Assembly (NCBI GenBank): GCA_016711105.1
Contig: JADJTO010000004.1
Location: 124,001-188,000, forward strand
Direction: 5' to 3'
DNA from: Micropruina sp.
GTDB lineage: Bacteria; Actinomycetota; Actinomycetes; Propionibacteriales; Propionibacteriaceae
DNA: 64,000 nt
A program made the translations under genes and the position numbers. Shown here piece after piece: positions 18,919-29,228 of this stretch (position 1 is its first letter; each line of letters begins with the position of its first letter). The notes beneath the pieces were generated by a model. That model searched no databases, was not told the origin of the DNA, and saw nothing but the letters and a program-made list of their open reading frames with translations.

Positions 18919-19068
18919 GTCCCCTTAAGGTCAGAACGTCGAGCTATCCCTGTAGGGACACTATCGCGGGCATCGGTGACTGTGTACCGCCGCTACCAAC
19001 CCTCAGCCCCCCTGCTCTGCTTTTGGGAGTTGGCACAACCAGCCCTGTGATCTCGACAGTTGGTCGGG

Positions 19069-19434
19069 TCAGGCGGCCGGCGATCGCGACCGCCCGGTGA
19101 CTGACCAGGCCAGCCCAATACCGACCACGTCTGCCAGCATGTCGAGGGCCTCAAGGGACCGGTTCGGAATCACATACCCCTGCACCAGTTCACTGACCAC
19201 CGCGTGCACCGCGAAAGCGCAAACCACCAGTCGGCGGCGGCCCGTCCACCAGATCAGCAGGGCGGTCGGCACCGCGAACAGCGCGACATGCACCACCTTG
19301 TCCAACCCTGGCGGCCCGGTCGGCAGGAGATCTGATCCCGGAAGATACAACGCCAAGAGGTGACCGATGACGGCCACGACCGCCAGCGTCGGCAGCCAGC
19401 GCCTGCGCCCGGCCACCGCCCGCGGAGCGCTCAC
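19069..19434 (-). CDS. VanZ-family small membrane protein
   Basis: 121 residues with four hydrophobic segments and the VanZ-like pattern of acidic and polar residues: LDKVVHVALF, VVSELVQGYV, then RSLEALDMLADVVG. VanZ of Enterococcus lowers teicoplanin susceptibility, but most chromosomal homologues have no known role. The GTG start overlaps the gatB stop (GTGA), so it is translated with the gat genes. No resistance genes are nearby, so a resistance function is not supported here. Confidence 0.78.
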   Translation of the reverse strand: MSAPRAVAGRRRWLPTLAVVAVIGHLLALYLPGSDLLPTGPPGLDKVVHVALFAVPTALLIWWTGRRRLVVCAFAVHAVVSELVQGYVIPNRSLEALDMLADVVGIGLAWSVTGRSRSPAA

Positions 19435-20923
19435 GAAAGGCGCGCCAGAATCAGTTCTCGAACGGCCGCGGCGTCAGCCTGACCCCGCATCTCCTTCATC
19501 ACCGCACCGATCAGCGCTCCGGCCGCCTGCAGCTTGCCGTCGCGAATCCGAGCCGCAACGTCCGGGTTGGCCTCGATCGCCCGATCCACGGCCGCTCCCA
19601 GCGCGCCGGTATCGGACACGACGGCCAAGCCACGGTTGGCCACGACATCGGCCGGTGACCCCTCGCCGGCGAGCACGCCTTCGATCACCTGGCGGGCCAA
19701 CTTGTCGTTGATCGTCCCGGCCTCCACCAACCCCTGCACTTCGGCCACCTGGGTGGGGCTGATGCCCAGCGCTTCCACGTCCACCCCCGCCTCGTTGGCG
19801 CGGCGGGCCAGTTCAGTCACCCACCACTTGCGGGCGGCTTGCGCCGAACATCCCGCGGCCACCGTGGCCTCGATCGCGTCCATGGTTCCCGAGCCCAGGA
19901 CGTCGCGCATCTCCAACTCCGAGAAGCCCCAGTCCGCGACCAGCCGCCGACGTCGGAGGGCCGGCGGTTCGGGCAGCGTCGCCTTCAGCTCCTGCACCCA
20001 CTCCGGCGATGGCGCGACCGGCACCAGATCCGGCTCGGGGAAGTAGCGGTAGTCCTCGGCGGTCTCCTTGGAGCGGCCAGGGAGGTATAGCCGCCGTCCT
20101 CATGCCAATGCCGGGTCTCTTGCTTGATCCGGCCGCCGCCGGACAGCACCTCGGCCTGACGGCAGATCTCGTAGCGCAGCGACCGCTCGACCGACCGCAG
20201 TGAGTTGACGTTCTTGGTTTCGGTACGGGTGCCGAACTCGGTCGTCCCGGCGGGCATCAGCGAGACGTTGGCATCGCAGCGCAAAGACCCCTGTTCCATC
20301 CGAACATCTGACACATCCAAGGAGCGCAGCAGGTCCCGCAGGTGCGTGACGTAAGCGCGAGCCACCGCGGGGGCCAACTCCTTCGTCCCGACGATAGGTT
20401 TGGTGACGATCTCGATCAGCGGCACCCCGGAGCGGTTGTAGTCCAACAGCGAGTATTCGGCGCCTTGGATGCGACCGGTCGACCCACCGACGTGGATCGA
20501 TTTGCCCGTGTCTTCTTCCATGTGGGCGCGCTCGATCTCGATCCGGTAGGTGACCCCGTCCACCTCGACGTCGACATGGCCGTTGAACGCGATCGGCTCG
20601 TCGTACTGGCTGATCTGGAAGTCCTTCGGCATGTCGGGGTAGAAGTAGTTCTTCCGGGCAAAGCGGCACCAGGGGGCGATCTCGCAGTTGAGCGCCAGGC
20701 CGATCCGAATCACCGACTCGATCGCCTTCGCGTTGACCACCGGCAGTGCCCCCGGCAGGCCCAGACAGACCGGGCAGGTCTGGGTGTTGGGCTCCGCCCC
20801 GAACAGGGTCGAACAGCCGCAGAACATCTTGCTATGGGTATTGAGTTCGACGTGCACCTCCAACCCCATGACCGGGTCGAACAGCTCCATCGCCTCCTCG
20901 AAGGCGATCACCGCGTCACTCAC
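19431..20923 (-). CDS. gatB: Asp-tRNA(Asn)/Glu-tRNA(Gln) amidotransferase subunit B (apparent frameshift)
   Basis: Subunit that binds mischarged tRNA and phosphorylates the acyl group. The N-terminal part (YDPVMGLEVHVEL-like start, Zn-region CGCSTLFGAEPNTQTCPVC) runs from the GTG at 20923 to about 20090, then frame is lost after HWHEDGGYTS. The C-terminal part (VPVAPSPEWVQEL onward, with the YqeY-like tail) continues in another frame to 19431. One missing C in the CCC run near 20090 explains this: four Cs read YTSPGRSKETAEDYRYF, exactly the family sequence. GTGA overlap with gatA. Confidence 0.93.
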
Positions 20924-22427
20924 CGGGTCACCTCCTGCCCGATCAATCGGTCGGTCAGCAACCCGCCCCACCGCTGCGACAGTTCCCGCTCCAGCGCGGC
21001 GCCGACCCGGTACACCCGGTCATCGCAGAGCACTGGGGCCATCACCTGGAACCCCACCGGAAGTCCGTCGTCGGGGGAAAGGCCACACGGGAACGACCCC
21101 GCGGCGTTGCCGGCCATGTTGGACGGGATGGTGCACAAGTCGGCTTTGTACATGGCCAGCGGGTCGTCGGCCCGCTCCCCGATGGTGAACGCTGTGGTCG
21201 GCGTGGTCGGGGACACCAGCACATCAACAGCAGCGAAGGCCGCATCGAAGTCCCGGGAGATCAGGGTCCGGACCTTCTGCGCTGAGCCGTAGTAGGCGTC
21301 GTAATAGCCCGACGACAAGGCGTAGGTGCCGATGATGATCCGGCGCTTCACCTCGGGCCCGAAGCCGGCCCCCCGGTCAGTCTCATCACTTCTTCGGCGC
21401 TGCGGGTGCCGTCATCGCCAACCCGCAAGCCGTAGCGCATCGCATCGAAGCGGGCCAGGTTCGAGGAGACCTCGCTGGGCATGATCAGGTAGTAGGCGGC
21501 GAGCGCGTAGGTGAAGTTCGGGCACGACACTTCGACGATCTCGGCGCCTGCACCGCGCAAGACCTCCAGCGCCTCGTGGAACCGTTGCTCCACTCCCGGC
21601 TGGTAGCCCTCACCGCCGAGTTCGGTGACGACCCCGATCCGCATCCCACGCACGTCGCCGCTGCGGGCCGCACCCACGACATCGGGGACGGGGGCGTTGA
21701 TCGAGGTCGAGTCCAGCGGGTCCCAGCCGGCAATCACCTGATGCAGCAGGGCGGTGTCCAGGACCGTCCGACCACACGGGCCGGGCTGATCGAGGGAGGA
21801 CGCCATCGCTACCACGCCGTAGCGGGAGGTGCCGCCGTAGGTCGGCTTGACCCCCACCGTGCCGGTGACGGAGGCTGGCTGGCGGATCGACCCACCGGTG
21901 TCGGTGCCGATCGCCAGCGGTGCCTCGAAGGCCGCCAGGGCCGCCGCGGAACCACCACCGGAACCCCCGGGGATCTTGGTCAGGTCCCACGGATTGTGCG
22001 TCGTCTGATAACCGGAGTTCTCCGTGGAGGAGCCCATCGCGAACTCGTCCATGTTGGTCTTGCCCAGAATCACGATGCCGGCCTGCTTGAGGCGGCGGGT
22101 GACCGTCGAATCGTAGGGAGGCTTCCAACCCTCAAGAATCCGTGACCCGCACGTGGTGGGCGCGCCCTTCAGGGTGAAGATGTCCTTCAACGCCAACGGA
22201 ACGCCCGCCAAGGGCCCCAGGGTCTCCCCCGCCGCACGCCGGGCGTCAATCGCGTCCGCTGCCGCCAAGGCACGATCGCCGTCGACGTACAGGAACGCCT
22301 TGATCTCTGCTTCCACGTCGGCGATCCGCTGCAGATGTGCGGCCGTCACCTCGCGGGCGCTCACCTCTCCGCCGGCGATCGCGGCGGCCACCTCGACCGC
22401 TGTGCGATGGATCAGTTCGGCGCTCAC
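20920..22427 (-). CDS. gatA: Asp-tRNA(Asn)/Glu-tRNA(Gln) amidotransferase subunit A (apparent frameshift)
   Basis: Amidase that releases ammonia from glutamine for GatB. The Ser-cisSer-Lys triad regions are visible: PLALKDIFTLKG (Lys), GGSGGGSAAALA (cis-Ser) and TDTGGSIRQPAS (nucleophile Ser). The frame breaks near 21372 after EEVMRLT. Adding one base to the C/G run restores RLTRGAGFGPEVKRRIIIG and joins the C-terminal segment ending at 20920. A 1-base consensus deletion is the likely cause. ATGA overlap with gatC upstream and GTGA overlap with gatB downstream. Confidence 0.93.
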
Positions 22428-22720
22428 GCGTTGTCCTCCAGGATTCGCGGAACTCGGAAGCGGTCCATCTCGGTGGCCGGAGCGGCGGCGAGCACGTCGG
22501 CAACCGGGAGCGAGGGACGAACCACGTCGTCGCGGAAGACGTTGGTCAGCGGCAGCGCGTGAGAGGTGGGGGGAATGTCGTCCCCGGCCACGAGCGTCAC
22601 GCTTGCAACCGCCTCCAGGATCACGTCGAGCTGCGGAGCCAGGTGGTGCAGTTCCTCCTCAGTGAGGTCGATCCGCGCCAACTCCCCCAGCCGCGCCACG
22701 TCGGAAGGGCTCAATGCCAC
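22424..22720 (-). CDS. gatC: Asp-tRNA(Asn)/Glu-tRNA(Gln) amidotransferase subunit C
   Basis: About 98 residues; the small subunit that holds GatA and GatB together. The core is ALSPSDVARLGELARIDLTEEEL, and the C-terminus has FRDDVVRPSLP. An in-frame ATG lies at 22738, but the AGGAG just after it sits 7 bases before the GTG at 22720. The GTG start is therefore better supported. It is the first gene of gatC-gatA-gatB-VanZ and is divergent from the ACT protein gene, so a promoter should lie in 22721-22834. Confidence 0.92.
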   Translation of the reverse strand: MALSPSDVARLGELARIDLTEEELHHLAPQLDVILEAVASVTLVAGDDIPPTSHALPLTNVFRDDVVRPSLPVADVLAAAPATEMDRFRVPRILEDNA

Positions 22721-22834
22721 AACACCACTCCTTGCCACCTCGTCCGGCTGGCCATCCTATGGGATGCGCTTGCACTTCCTGCGCGGGGCCGAGAAGGTGC
22801 ACCCGCTGTAACAAAGATCAGCCAGACTGAGCGC

Positions 22835-23455
22835 GTGTTCCTGTTGCGTGTGGTCCTTCCTGACCGTCCGGGATCCCTGGGTGCGGTGGCGACTGCCATG
22901 GGCACCGTCGGCGCCGATATCAACGCCGTGGAAATTGTGGAGAAGTACCAGACCTACGCGGTCGACGACTTCATGGTGGAGATCCCCCAAGGGACCCTTC
23001 CCGACATGCTGATCACGGCCTGCGAGTCGATCTCCGGGGTCAAGGTGCTGTGGTTCTCCTACTACCCCGAGAGTTGGGGCCTGCAGTCCGACGTGGACGT
23101 GCTCAATGACATGACCGAGAACCCGGAGCGGGCCGAAGACATTCTCATTCAGGCCGCCCCGGCCGTGTTCCGCTGCCACTGGGCGCTCAAGGTGGATCAG
23201 ACCACCGGCGCGGTGCTGGCCCGAACGGACACGGCCCCCGACGACATCCCGGACGCGGTGAGCTTGCTGGCCCCGCTGACCGAGGTACACCTGTCGGAGT
23301 TGGACGAGGGGTGGCTGCCCAGTTGGCCAGAGACCCTGATCGCCGTCGCACCGTTCAAGAACGACAGCGCGATCGTGCTGGCCCGCAAAGGCGGGCCGGA
23401 GTTCATCAAGTCCGAGCTGGCCCGACTGCGTCACCTGGCGGCTTTGGCTCAGTGA
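22835..23455 (+). CDS. ACT-domain protein
   Basis: About 206 residues. It opens directly with an ACT domain (VFLLRVVLPDRPGSLGAVATAMG, then GADINAVEIVEK), a small-molecule, usually amino-acid, binding fold. The remainder (about residues 80-206) resembles a conserved actinobacterial extension and carries no enzyme motif I recognise. The GTG at 22835 is the most upstream start that fits the domain, but no clear Shine-Dalgarno site supports it. It is divergent from gatC; a regulatory role in amino-acid metabolism is inference. Confidence 0.72.
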   Translation: MFLLRVVLPDRPGSLGAVATAMGTVGADINAVEIVEKYQTYAVDDFMVEIPQGTLPDMLITACESISGVKVLWFSYYPESWGLQSDVDVLNDMTENPERAEDILIQAAPAVFRCHWALKVDQTTGAVLARTDTAPDDIPDAVSLLAPLTEVHLSELDEGWLPSWPETLIAVAPFKNDSAIVLARKGGPEFIKSELARLRHLAALAQ

Positions 23456-23482
23456 GCCCGGCGTAGGCCACTCAGCTGAGGG

Positions 23483-23689
23483 CTACCCACCCTGCAAGGC
23501 TCGGAAGATGTACCAGCCGTAGAGGAAGAGGACGACGACCACGCCGATGAAGGCGAGGCTGATCCACCAGCGCATCCGCTTCTTCTGCTTGGTGGAGGGA
23601 ACCCGCTCCGGACCCCAGACACCCAGCCGGGGCTGCACGGTCGGCGGTGCTCCAGCGTTGAGATTCAGGTTCGAGTTCAGGCCCTCCAC
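23483..23689 (-). CDS. Small single-pass membrane protein, unknown
   Basis: 68 residues: a polar, asparagine- and proline-containing N-terminus, then a basic patch (TKQKKRMR), then one transmembrane helix (about residues 42-61) ending LQGG. The basic patch before the helix predicts a cytoplasmic N-terminus. It follows the ligA stop side by about 50 bases on the same strand. I do not recognise the family. Confidence 0.55.
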   Translation of the reverse strand: MEGLNSNLNLNAGAPPTVQPRLGVWGPERVPSTKQKKRMRWWISLAFIGVVVVLFLYGWYIFRALQGG

Positions 23690-23740
23690 GTGCGCCAGTG
23701 TAGTCAGCGGCTGACCCGCGGCCCTCCGCGTTGCTCGCCC

Positions 23741-25803
23741 TCAGCTCTGGGTGGCGACGTCGCGTGCCGCCTCCGGCCCTTGACTGAGCAGCACCTCGAA
23801 CCCGGCCGGATCGAGAATCGGACGCTTCAACGCCAGCGCCTTGTCGTACTTGGAGCCCGCGTTCTCACCCACCACGACGAAGTCCGTGCGAGCTGACACC
23901 GACGAGGCCGACTTCCCTCCCCGCAACACGATCGCCTCACCGGCGCCCTCCCGGGTGTAGCCGGGGATCGATCCCGTGACCACCACCGAGAGCCCGGCCA
24001 GGGTCTGGGGCACGTCCACGCTCGCCTGACTGGGTTGATCCGCCAGCAGGCACCCTGCGGCTCGCCATTTCTCGATGATGGCCCGGTGCCAGTCGATGCT
24101 GAACCATTCCAGAATCGAGGCGACCAGCGTCGGGCCCAGCCCCTCCACCGCCGACAACTCCTCGGCACTGGCCGTGGCCAGCGCGTCGATGTTGGGAAAG
24201 GCGGCCGCGACATCGGGGGCGATGCCCTTGCCGATGTGGCGGATCGAGAGGGCCACCAGGAACTTCGCGAACGGACGAGTCTTGGCCTGCTCCAGGTTGG
24301 TGACCAGCTTGCGGCCGTTGGCCGACAACACCCCGGCCTTGGTGGTGAAGAAGGGCACCCCGGCGAGGTCGTCCTCGGTGAGCGAGAAGAGATCGCCCTC
24401 GTCCTCGATCAGTCCGGCGCTGAGCAGCGCATCGCAGGCCTGCCAGCCCAACACCTCGATGTCCAGCCCCTGCCGGGAGGCCAGATGGAACAGCCGTTCC
24501 CGCAGTTGGGCCGGGCAGGAGCGCTGATTGGGGCAGCGAATGTCGGCATCGCCGTCCTTCTCAGGTCGCAGCAGCGCCCCGCAGGACGGGCAGTCGGTCG
24601 GCATCACGAAGGCTCGCTCGGTGCCGTCACGCAGCTCCGTGATCGGGCTGACCACTTCGGGGATCACGTCCCCGGCCTTGCGGAGCACCACCGTGTCGCC
24701 GATCAAGACGCCTTTGCGGACGATCTCTGAGGCGTTGTGCAGCGTCGCCATCTCCACCGTGGAGCCGGCCACGAAGACCGGCGTCATCACCGCATAGGGG
24801 GTCACCCGGCCGGTCCGCCCGACGTTCACCCTGATGTCGATCAGCTTGGTGGTCACCTCCTCCGGCGGGTACTTGTAGGCGATCGCCCAGCGAGGAGCCC
24901 TCGAGGTGAAACCGAGTCGCGCCTGCTGCTGGCGATCATCGACCTTGACCACAACCCCATCGAGCTCGTGCTCGACCGCGTGCCGCTTCACCGCCACCTC
25001 TTCGATGAAGTTCCACACGTCCTGGAGTGTCGACAGCACCCGGAAGTGGCTACTTACGGGCAGCCCCACGTCCGCAGTAGGCCATAGCCCGCCGATTGCG
25101 TGTCGATAGTGACCCCGGAAACTTCCCCGAGCCCATGGCAGAGGAACTGCAGGTTCCGGCTGGCCGTGACCCGCGGATCCTTCTGCCGCAGGGACCCGGC
25201 GGCCGAGTTGCGCGGGTTGGCGAAGGGCGCCTTGCCCGAGGCGACCAGGCCCTCGTTGAGTTGGGCGAAGTCCTCGGGGCGCATGAACACCTCGCCACGG
25301 ACTTCAACCACCTCCGGCACGTCGCCGCTGAGTTGTTGCGGGATGCCGGCGATGGTGCGGACGTTGGCGGTGACGTCCTCCCCGACCCGGCCATCACCCC
25401 GGGTCGCTGCGGTGACCAGCCGACCCTGCTCGTACACAAGATCCAGGGCCAACCCGTCGATCTTCAGCTCACACAGGTAGGCCTCAACCGGCGCCTCTTT
25501 GGTCGCCCTGGCAGCCCAGCGCATGAACTCCTCTTTGCTGAAGGCGTTGTCGAGGCTCATCAGCGGGGTGCGGTGCACCACCGGAGCGAACGTCGCCGAC
25601 AGCGACCCGCCGACCTTCTGGGTCGGGGAATCGGGGGTGCGCAGCTCAGGATGCTCGGCCTCGAGCTGTTCCAGCTCGCGCAGCAGTGCGTCGAACTCGC
25701 TGTCGGCGACCGTGGGGGCATCAGTGATGTAGTAACGCCACCGATGATCCTCGATCTCCCGACTGAGTTCGGCGTGCCTGATGTGGGGGGTTTGCTCGAT
25801 CAC
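23741..25803 (-). CDS. ligA: NAD-dependent DNA ligase (apparent frameshift)
   Basis: Essential replicative ligase. The adenylation domain has the AMP-lysine motif CELKIDGLALDL and ends near GYGLLRTWG. The OB fold follows with GRTGRVTPYAVM, then the four-cysteine zinc finger (CPSCGALL and CPNQRSCPAQ), helix-hairpin-helix repeats and a BRCT domain (LAGLSVVVTGSIPGYTREG). Frame is lost near 25065: adding one G to the minus-strand GGGG run turns TWGCP-stop into TWGLPVSSHFRVL and joins the halves. The corrected protein is about 686 residues, a normal length. Confidence 0.94.
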
Positions 25804-25837
25804 GGGGGAAATCTACCCCTCGACCCCCGACAAAACG

Positions 25838-26851
25838 TCAGCTGCGCAACTCGCTGTCAACCCGTTCCGCGACCCGCGCCAACACCGAGAAAACGGACGT
25901 GACCGCCCGCGGCGAGTAGCCGGCCAGTCCGCACGCGGGCGTCAGGACCAACCGGTCAGCCATCGCCGGGCCCAGCTCCAGCGGCCTGACGGCCGCCAAA
26001 ACCCTCCGGGTCAGGGCATCGGCCCCCAGCACCTGCCCGGCACTGGTCGGCAGACACCCCAGGTAGAGCGTGAGGCCCTGCTCGACCGCCTCGCCCAACC
26101 CGTCCCAATCGGTGATCAGATCCTGATCCAGCGACAGGCCGGCCAACCCGGGCGTCGCCGACTCGCGGTCATCATCGCGGGTGACGTGTAGGGAGCCGGT
26201 GCGCAGACTGAGTGCCCCCAGCGGGGCGCAACAGTGCAGCACGCTGGGTACCCCCAGATCGCAGAGCAGGTCGAGGGACGCCACCGCGTCGGCGCGATCC
26301 ACTGAGCGGTGCCGAAAGAAGCCACCTTCGGTGGGTATGCCGCCGACCAACACCGCAGGCAGCGCCGGCTCATCGATCTGCAGGGTCAGGGCAGCCCCGG
26401 GCAGTCGGCGGGTCAGATCCTCAATCAGCTGGTGCAGCCCTTCCGCCAAGGACTGGGCCAGGTCAACCCGGGCGGAGCGATCCGCCAGCACCCGACCACC
26501 CAAAGGGCGAAACAGCGATGCGGCCAGCGTCCACGGACCGGCCACCGACAACCGCAGCGGCCCGCTGTACCCCTCCGCGGCCTCCTCCAACTGCTCCAGA
26601 TCATCACGCCAGGTCGCCCGGGCGCGGCGCTGATCCATGCCGGACGTCGCCGCCAGCCGCCACTCCCCTGCGGCATAGTCCGCCGACAACCCGGCCAGAA
26701 TGCCGGTGGCGCGGCCGATCATCCCCGCCCAGGGCCCGCGGGCGGGGAGTTCGGGCAGGTACGGCAGCGCGGCCACCTGGTCGAACGTCATCCGCAGGGC
26801 GGCGCCCATGTCGGTACCCGGCAAGGAGCCGAGCCCCGTGAAGGTGACCAC
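25838..26851 (-). CDS. MetE-like cobalamin-independent methionine synthase-family protein
   Basis: 337 residues, only the catalytic barrel half of MetE. The N-terminus FTGLGSLPGTDMGAALR is typical of the short actinobacterial proteins that sit between mnmA and ligA. Candidate zinc ligands are in SVLHCCAPLG and in the C-terminal TPACGLAGYSP. LQIDEPALPAVL carries the acidic residues of the active site. Whether it makes methionine is uncertain; the short paralogues may use other methyl donors. It ends 2 bases before the mnmA reading begins its stop side, so the two are co-transcribed. Confidence 0.82.
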   Translation of the reverse strand: MVTFTGLGSLPGTDMGAALRMTFDQVAALPYLPELPARGPWAGMIGRATGILAGLSADYAAGEWRLAATSGMDQRRARATWRDDLEQLEEAAEGYSGPLRLSVAGPWTLAASLFRPLGGRVLADRSARVDLAQSLAEGLHQLIEDLTRRLPGAALTLQIDEPALPAVLVGGIPTEGGFFRHRSVDRADAVASLDLLCDLGVPSVLHCCAPLGALSLRTGSLHVTRDDDRESATPGLAGLSLDQDLITDWDGLGEAVEQGLTLYLGCLPTSAGQVLGADALTRRVLAAVRPLELGPAMADRLVLTPACGLAGYSPRAVTSVFSVLARVAERVDSELRS

Positions 26852-26852
26852 C

Positions 26853-27929
26853 TCAGCGGCCCGTGACGGCGATGGTGGCCGAGCCGATCACGCGGTCGCC
26901 GTCGTAGCAGACCACGGCCTGACCAGGAGCGATACCATGCGCTGCCTCGTCCAGCTCAACCTGAACGGCCTCACGGTCAGCGCTGATCCAGGCCGGCATC
27001 GCCGACCCATGGGCCCGCACCTGAGCCAATCCTCGCCACCGCTCGAACCGCGGCTCCCCCGTCCAGGTCGGACGGATTCCGTGGATCGACGACACGGCCA
27101 GCGACTGCTTCGGGCCCACCGTCACCGTGTTGGTGGCCGGCGCGATGCTCAGCACGTAGCGCGGTCGTCCGTCAGCCGCCGGAATGCCCAGCCGAAGGCC
27201 GTGCCGCTGCCCGACGGTGAACTGGTGAGTGCCGGAGTGGGCGCCGACCACCTCTCCCTGCTCGTCCACGATGTCTCCGACCGAGGAGCCCAATCGGCTG
27301 GTCAGGAAGCCGGCCGTGTCGCCGGTGGGGATGAAGCAGATGTCGTGCGAATCAGGCTTCTTGGCCAAGTAGAGGCCCCGTGCCGCCGCTTCCGCTCGGA
27401 CGTCGGCCTTCGCCGAATCGAGCGCCAGCGGGAAGAGGGAGTGCCGTAGCTGCTGCTGGTCCAGGACGCCCAGGACGTAGGACTGATCCTTGGCCGCCTC
27501 CGCAGCGCGCCAGAGCTGCACCTGACCGTCCGCCTGGCGGAGCTCCGCGTAGTGTCCGGTGGCGATGGCGTCGAAACCCAGCGCCAGACCTCGCTCCAGC
27601 ACCGCGGCGAACTTGATCTTCTCGTTGCAGCGCAGGCACGGGTTGGGGGTGCGTCCGGCGGCGTACTCGGTCACGAAGTCGTCGACCACATCGGCGGCGA
27701 ACCGGTCGGAGAAGTCCCACACGTAGAACGGAATGCCCAACACGTCCGCGGCGCGCCGGGCGTCGTGGGAATCCTCCAGGGAGCAACACCCACGCGCTCC
27801 GGAACGGTAGGACTCCGGGTTCTTCGACAGCGCCAAATGGACGCCAATAACGTCATGGCCGGCGTCGACCATTCGGGCGGCCGCGACCGCCGAGTCGACG
27901 CCACCCGACATCGCTACCAGTACCCGCAC
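26853..27929 (-). CDS. mnmA: tRNA-specific 2-thiouridylase
   Basis: 358 residues. It adds sulfur to U34 of tRNA for Lys, Glu and Gln. It has the ATP PP-loop VAMSGGVDSAVAA, a first catalytic cysteine in NPCLRCNEKIKF, TGHYA, and a second catalytic cysteine in SHDICFIPTGD. The gene follows the cysteine desulfurase by 9 bases, so the persulfide donor and the thiolase are made together. Confidence 0.96.
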   Translation of the reverse strand: MRVLVAMSGGVDSAVAAARMVDAGHDVIGVHLALSKNPESYRSGARGCCSLEDSHDARRAADVLGIPFYVWDFSDRFAADVVDDFVTEYAAGRTPNPCLRCNEKIKFAAVLERGLALGFDAIATGHYAELRQADGQVQLWRAAEAAKDQSYVLGVLDQQQLRHSLFPLALDSAKADVRAEAAARGLYLAKKPDSHDICFIPTGDTAGFLTSRLGSSVGDIVDEQGEVVGAHSGTHQFTVGQRHGLRLGIPAADGRPRYVLSIAPATNTVTVGPKQSLAVSSIHGIRPTWTGEPRFERWRGLAQVRAHGSAMPAWISADREAVQVELDEAAHGIAPGQAVVCYDGDRVIGSATIAVTGR

Positions 27930-27938
27930 CCGTGGAGT

Positions 27939-29078
27939 CTACGCAAAGGCGCGCCTGGCCCTGTGCACAGCCTGCGGCAGAACGCCCAAGAGCCGATCGA
28001 TGTCGGCCCGGCTGGTCGAGGGCCCGAACGAGAAGCGCAGCGCACCGCTGGCTTCCGCCAGCGTCGACCCCATGGCCAGCAGCACGTCGCTGGGTTGATG
28101 GACCCCAGCCGAACAGGCCGCCCCCGTCGCGGCGTCGATCCCCTCGGCGTCCAGCAGCATCAGCACGTCATCGGCCCGGCAGCCCGCGAAGCCCAGGTTC
28201 ACGATGGCGGAGCTGGACGGCCCGTGTCCGTTCAGCTTCACGCCGGCGATCGCCAGCGCGCCTGCAACCAGCCGATCTCGTAACAGCCCCAGTCGGGACG
28301 CTTCCCCAGCCTGCTGCGCAACCGCCACCCGGGCCGCGGCGGCGAAGCCCACAGCCAACACCACCGGGACGGTGCCCGAGCGCAGCTTGCGTTCCTGCCC
28401 GCCACCGAACCCGATCGGCGCCAGCGCCACCTCGCGCCGGACGACGAGTGCCCCGATCCCCACCGGGCCACCCAACTTGTGGGCGGTGACGGTCATGGCG
28501 TCCACCCCCGAGCGGGCGAAGTCGAGCGGCAGGTGCCCGAAGGCCTGAACCGCGTCGGTATGCAGCCAGGCGCCCCCGGCCCGAGCGATCGCGGCAATCT
28601 CGCCGACCGGTTGGTGGATCCCGGTTTCGTTGTTCACCGTCATCACCGACACGAGCGCTGTTGTGGGGCCGATCAGGCGGGCCGCGTGATCCAGATCCAC
28701 CTGACCGCTCGGCAGGGTGTCGATCTCGCGCACCCGCTCGGGGAGTAGACCTCTGACCGCAGCCACGGACGGGTGCTCGATCCCCGAGATCACCAGCTGG
28801 GACCGCTCCGGCGACAGTGCGGCCCGCCCGGCCAACCCACCCAGGATGGCCAGGTTGTTCGCCTCCGTGCCGCCGGACGTCCAGACGACATCGGCAGGCC
28901 GAGCCCCCAGGCTTTCGGCAAGTGACTCCCGGGCCTGTTCCAGGTGGCGTCGCGCCTCGCGCCCGGCGGCGTGGAGCGAACTGGGATTACCCGGACGCAC
29001 TCCGATCTCAGCCATCGCCTCCCAGGCCTGGGGCACAGGCGGTGAGCCGGCGGCATGGTCCAGATAGACCCTCTGCAT
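27939..29078 (-). CDS. Cysteine desulfurase (IscS/NifS family)
   Basis: 379 residues. PLP enzyme that releases sulfur from cysteine as a persulfide. It starts MQRVYLDHAAGSPP after AGGAG. Key sites are TSGGTEANN, the PLP lysine in TVTAHKLGGP, and the active cysteine in ATGAACSAGVHQPS. The reading frame stays open far upstream, past 30,000, antisense to glgX, but the ribosome-binding site and family N-terminus fix the start at 29078. Placed just upstream of mnmA, it probably supplies tRNA thiolation. Confidence 0.94.
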   Translation of the reverse strand: MQRVYLDHAAGSPPVPQAWEAMAEIGVRPGNPSSLHAAGREARRHLEQARESLAESLGARPADVVWTSGGTEANNLAILGGLAGRAALSPERSQLVISGIEHPSVAAVRGLLPERVREIDTLPSGQVDLDHAARLIGPTTALVSVMTVNNETGIHQPVGEIAAIARAGGAWLHTDAVQAFGHLPLDFARSGVDAMTVTAHKLGGPVGIGALVVRREVALAPIGFGGGQERKLRSGTVPVVLAVGFAAAARVAVAQQAGEASRLGLLRDRLVAGALAIAGVKLNGHGPSSSAIVNLGFAGCRADDVLMLLDAEGIDAATGAACSAGVHQPSDVLLAMGSTLAEASGALRFSFGPSTSRADIDRLLGVLPQAVHRARRAFA

Positions 29079-29228
29079 CTCACTCCTGTCGTCTGGTGGC
29101 AACCGGCCCGTAGGTGGTCCCCCAAGGGGGTGACATCCCGTTCCGGGTAGGACATTTGCACGTTCATCCGGCAGAATGAAGCACCCTGTCTCATCAGGTT
29201 GGCCTGTCTCCCAAAGGAAAGCACGCAC

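Noticed and set aside
29150..29200. Candidate sigma-70-type promoter before glgX
   Set aside because: A TTGCAC is present, but no -10-like hexamer lies at an acceptable spacing, so I could not support a promoter call.
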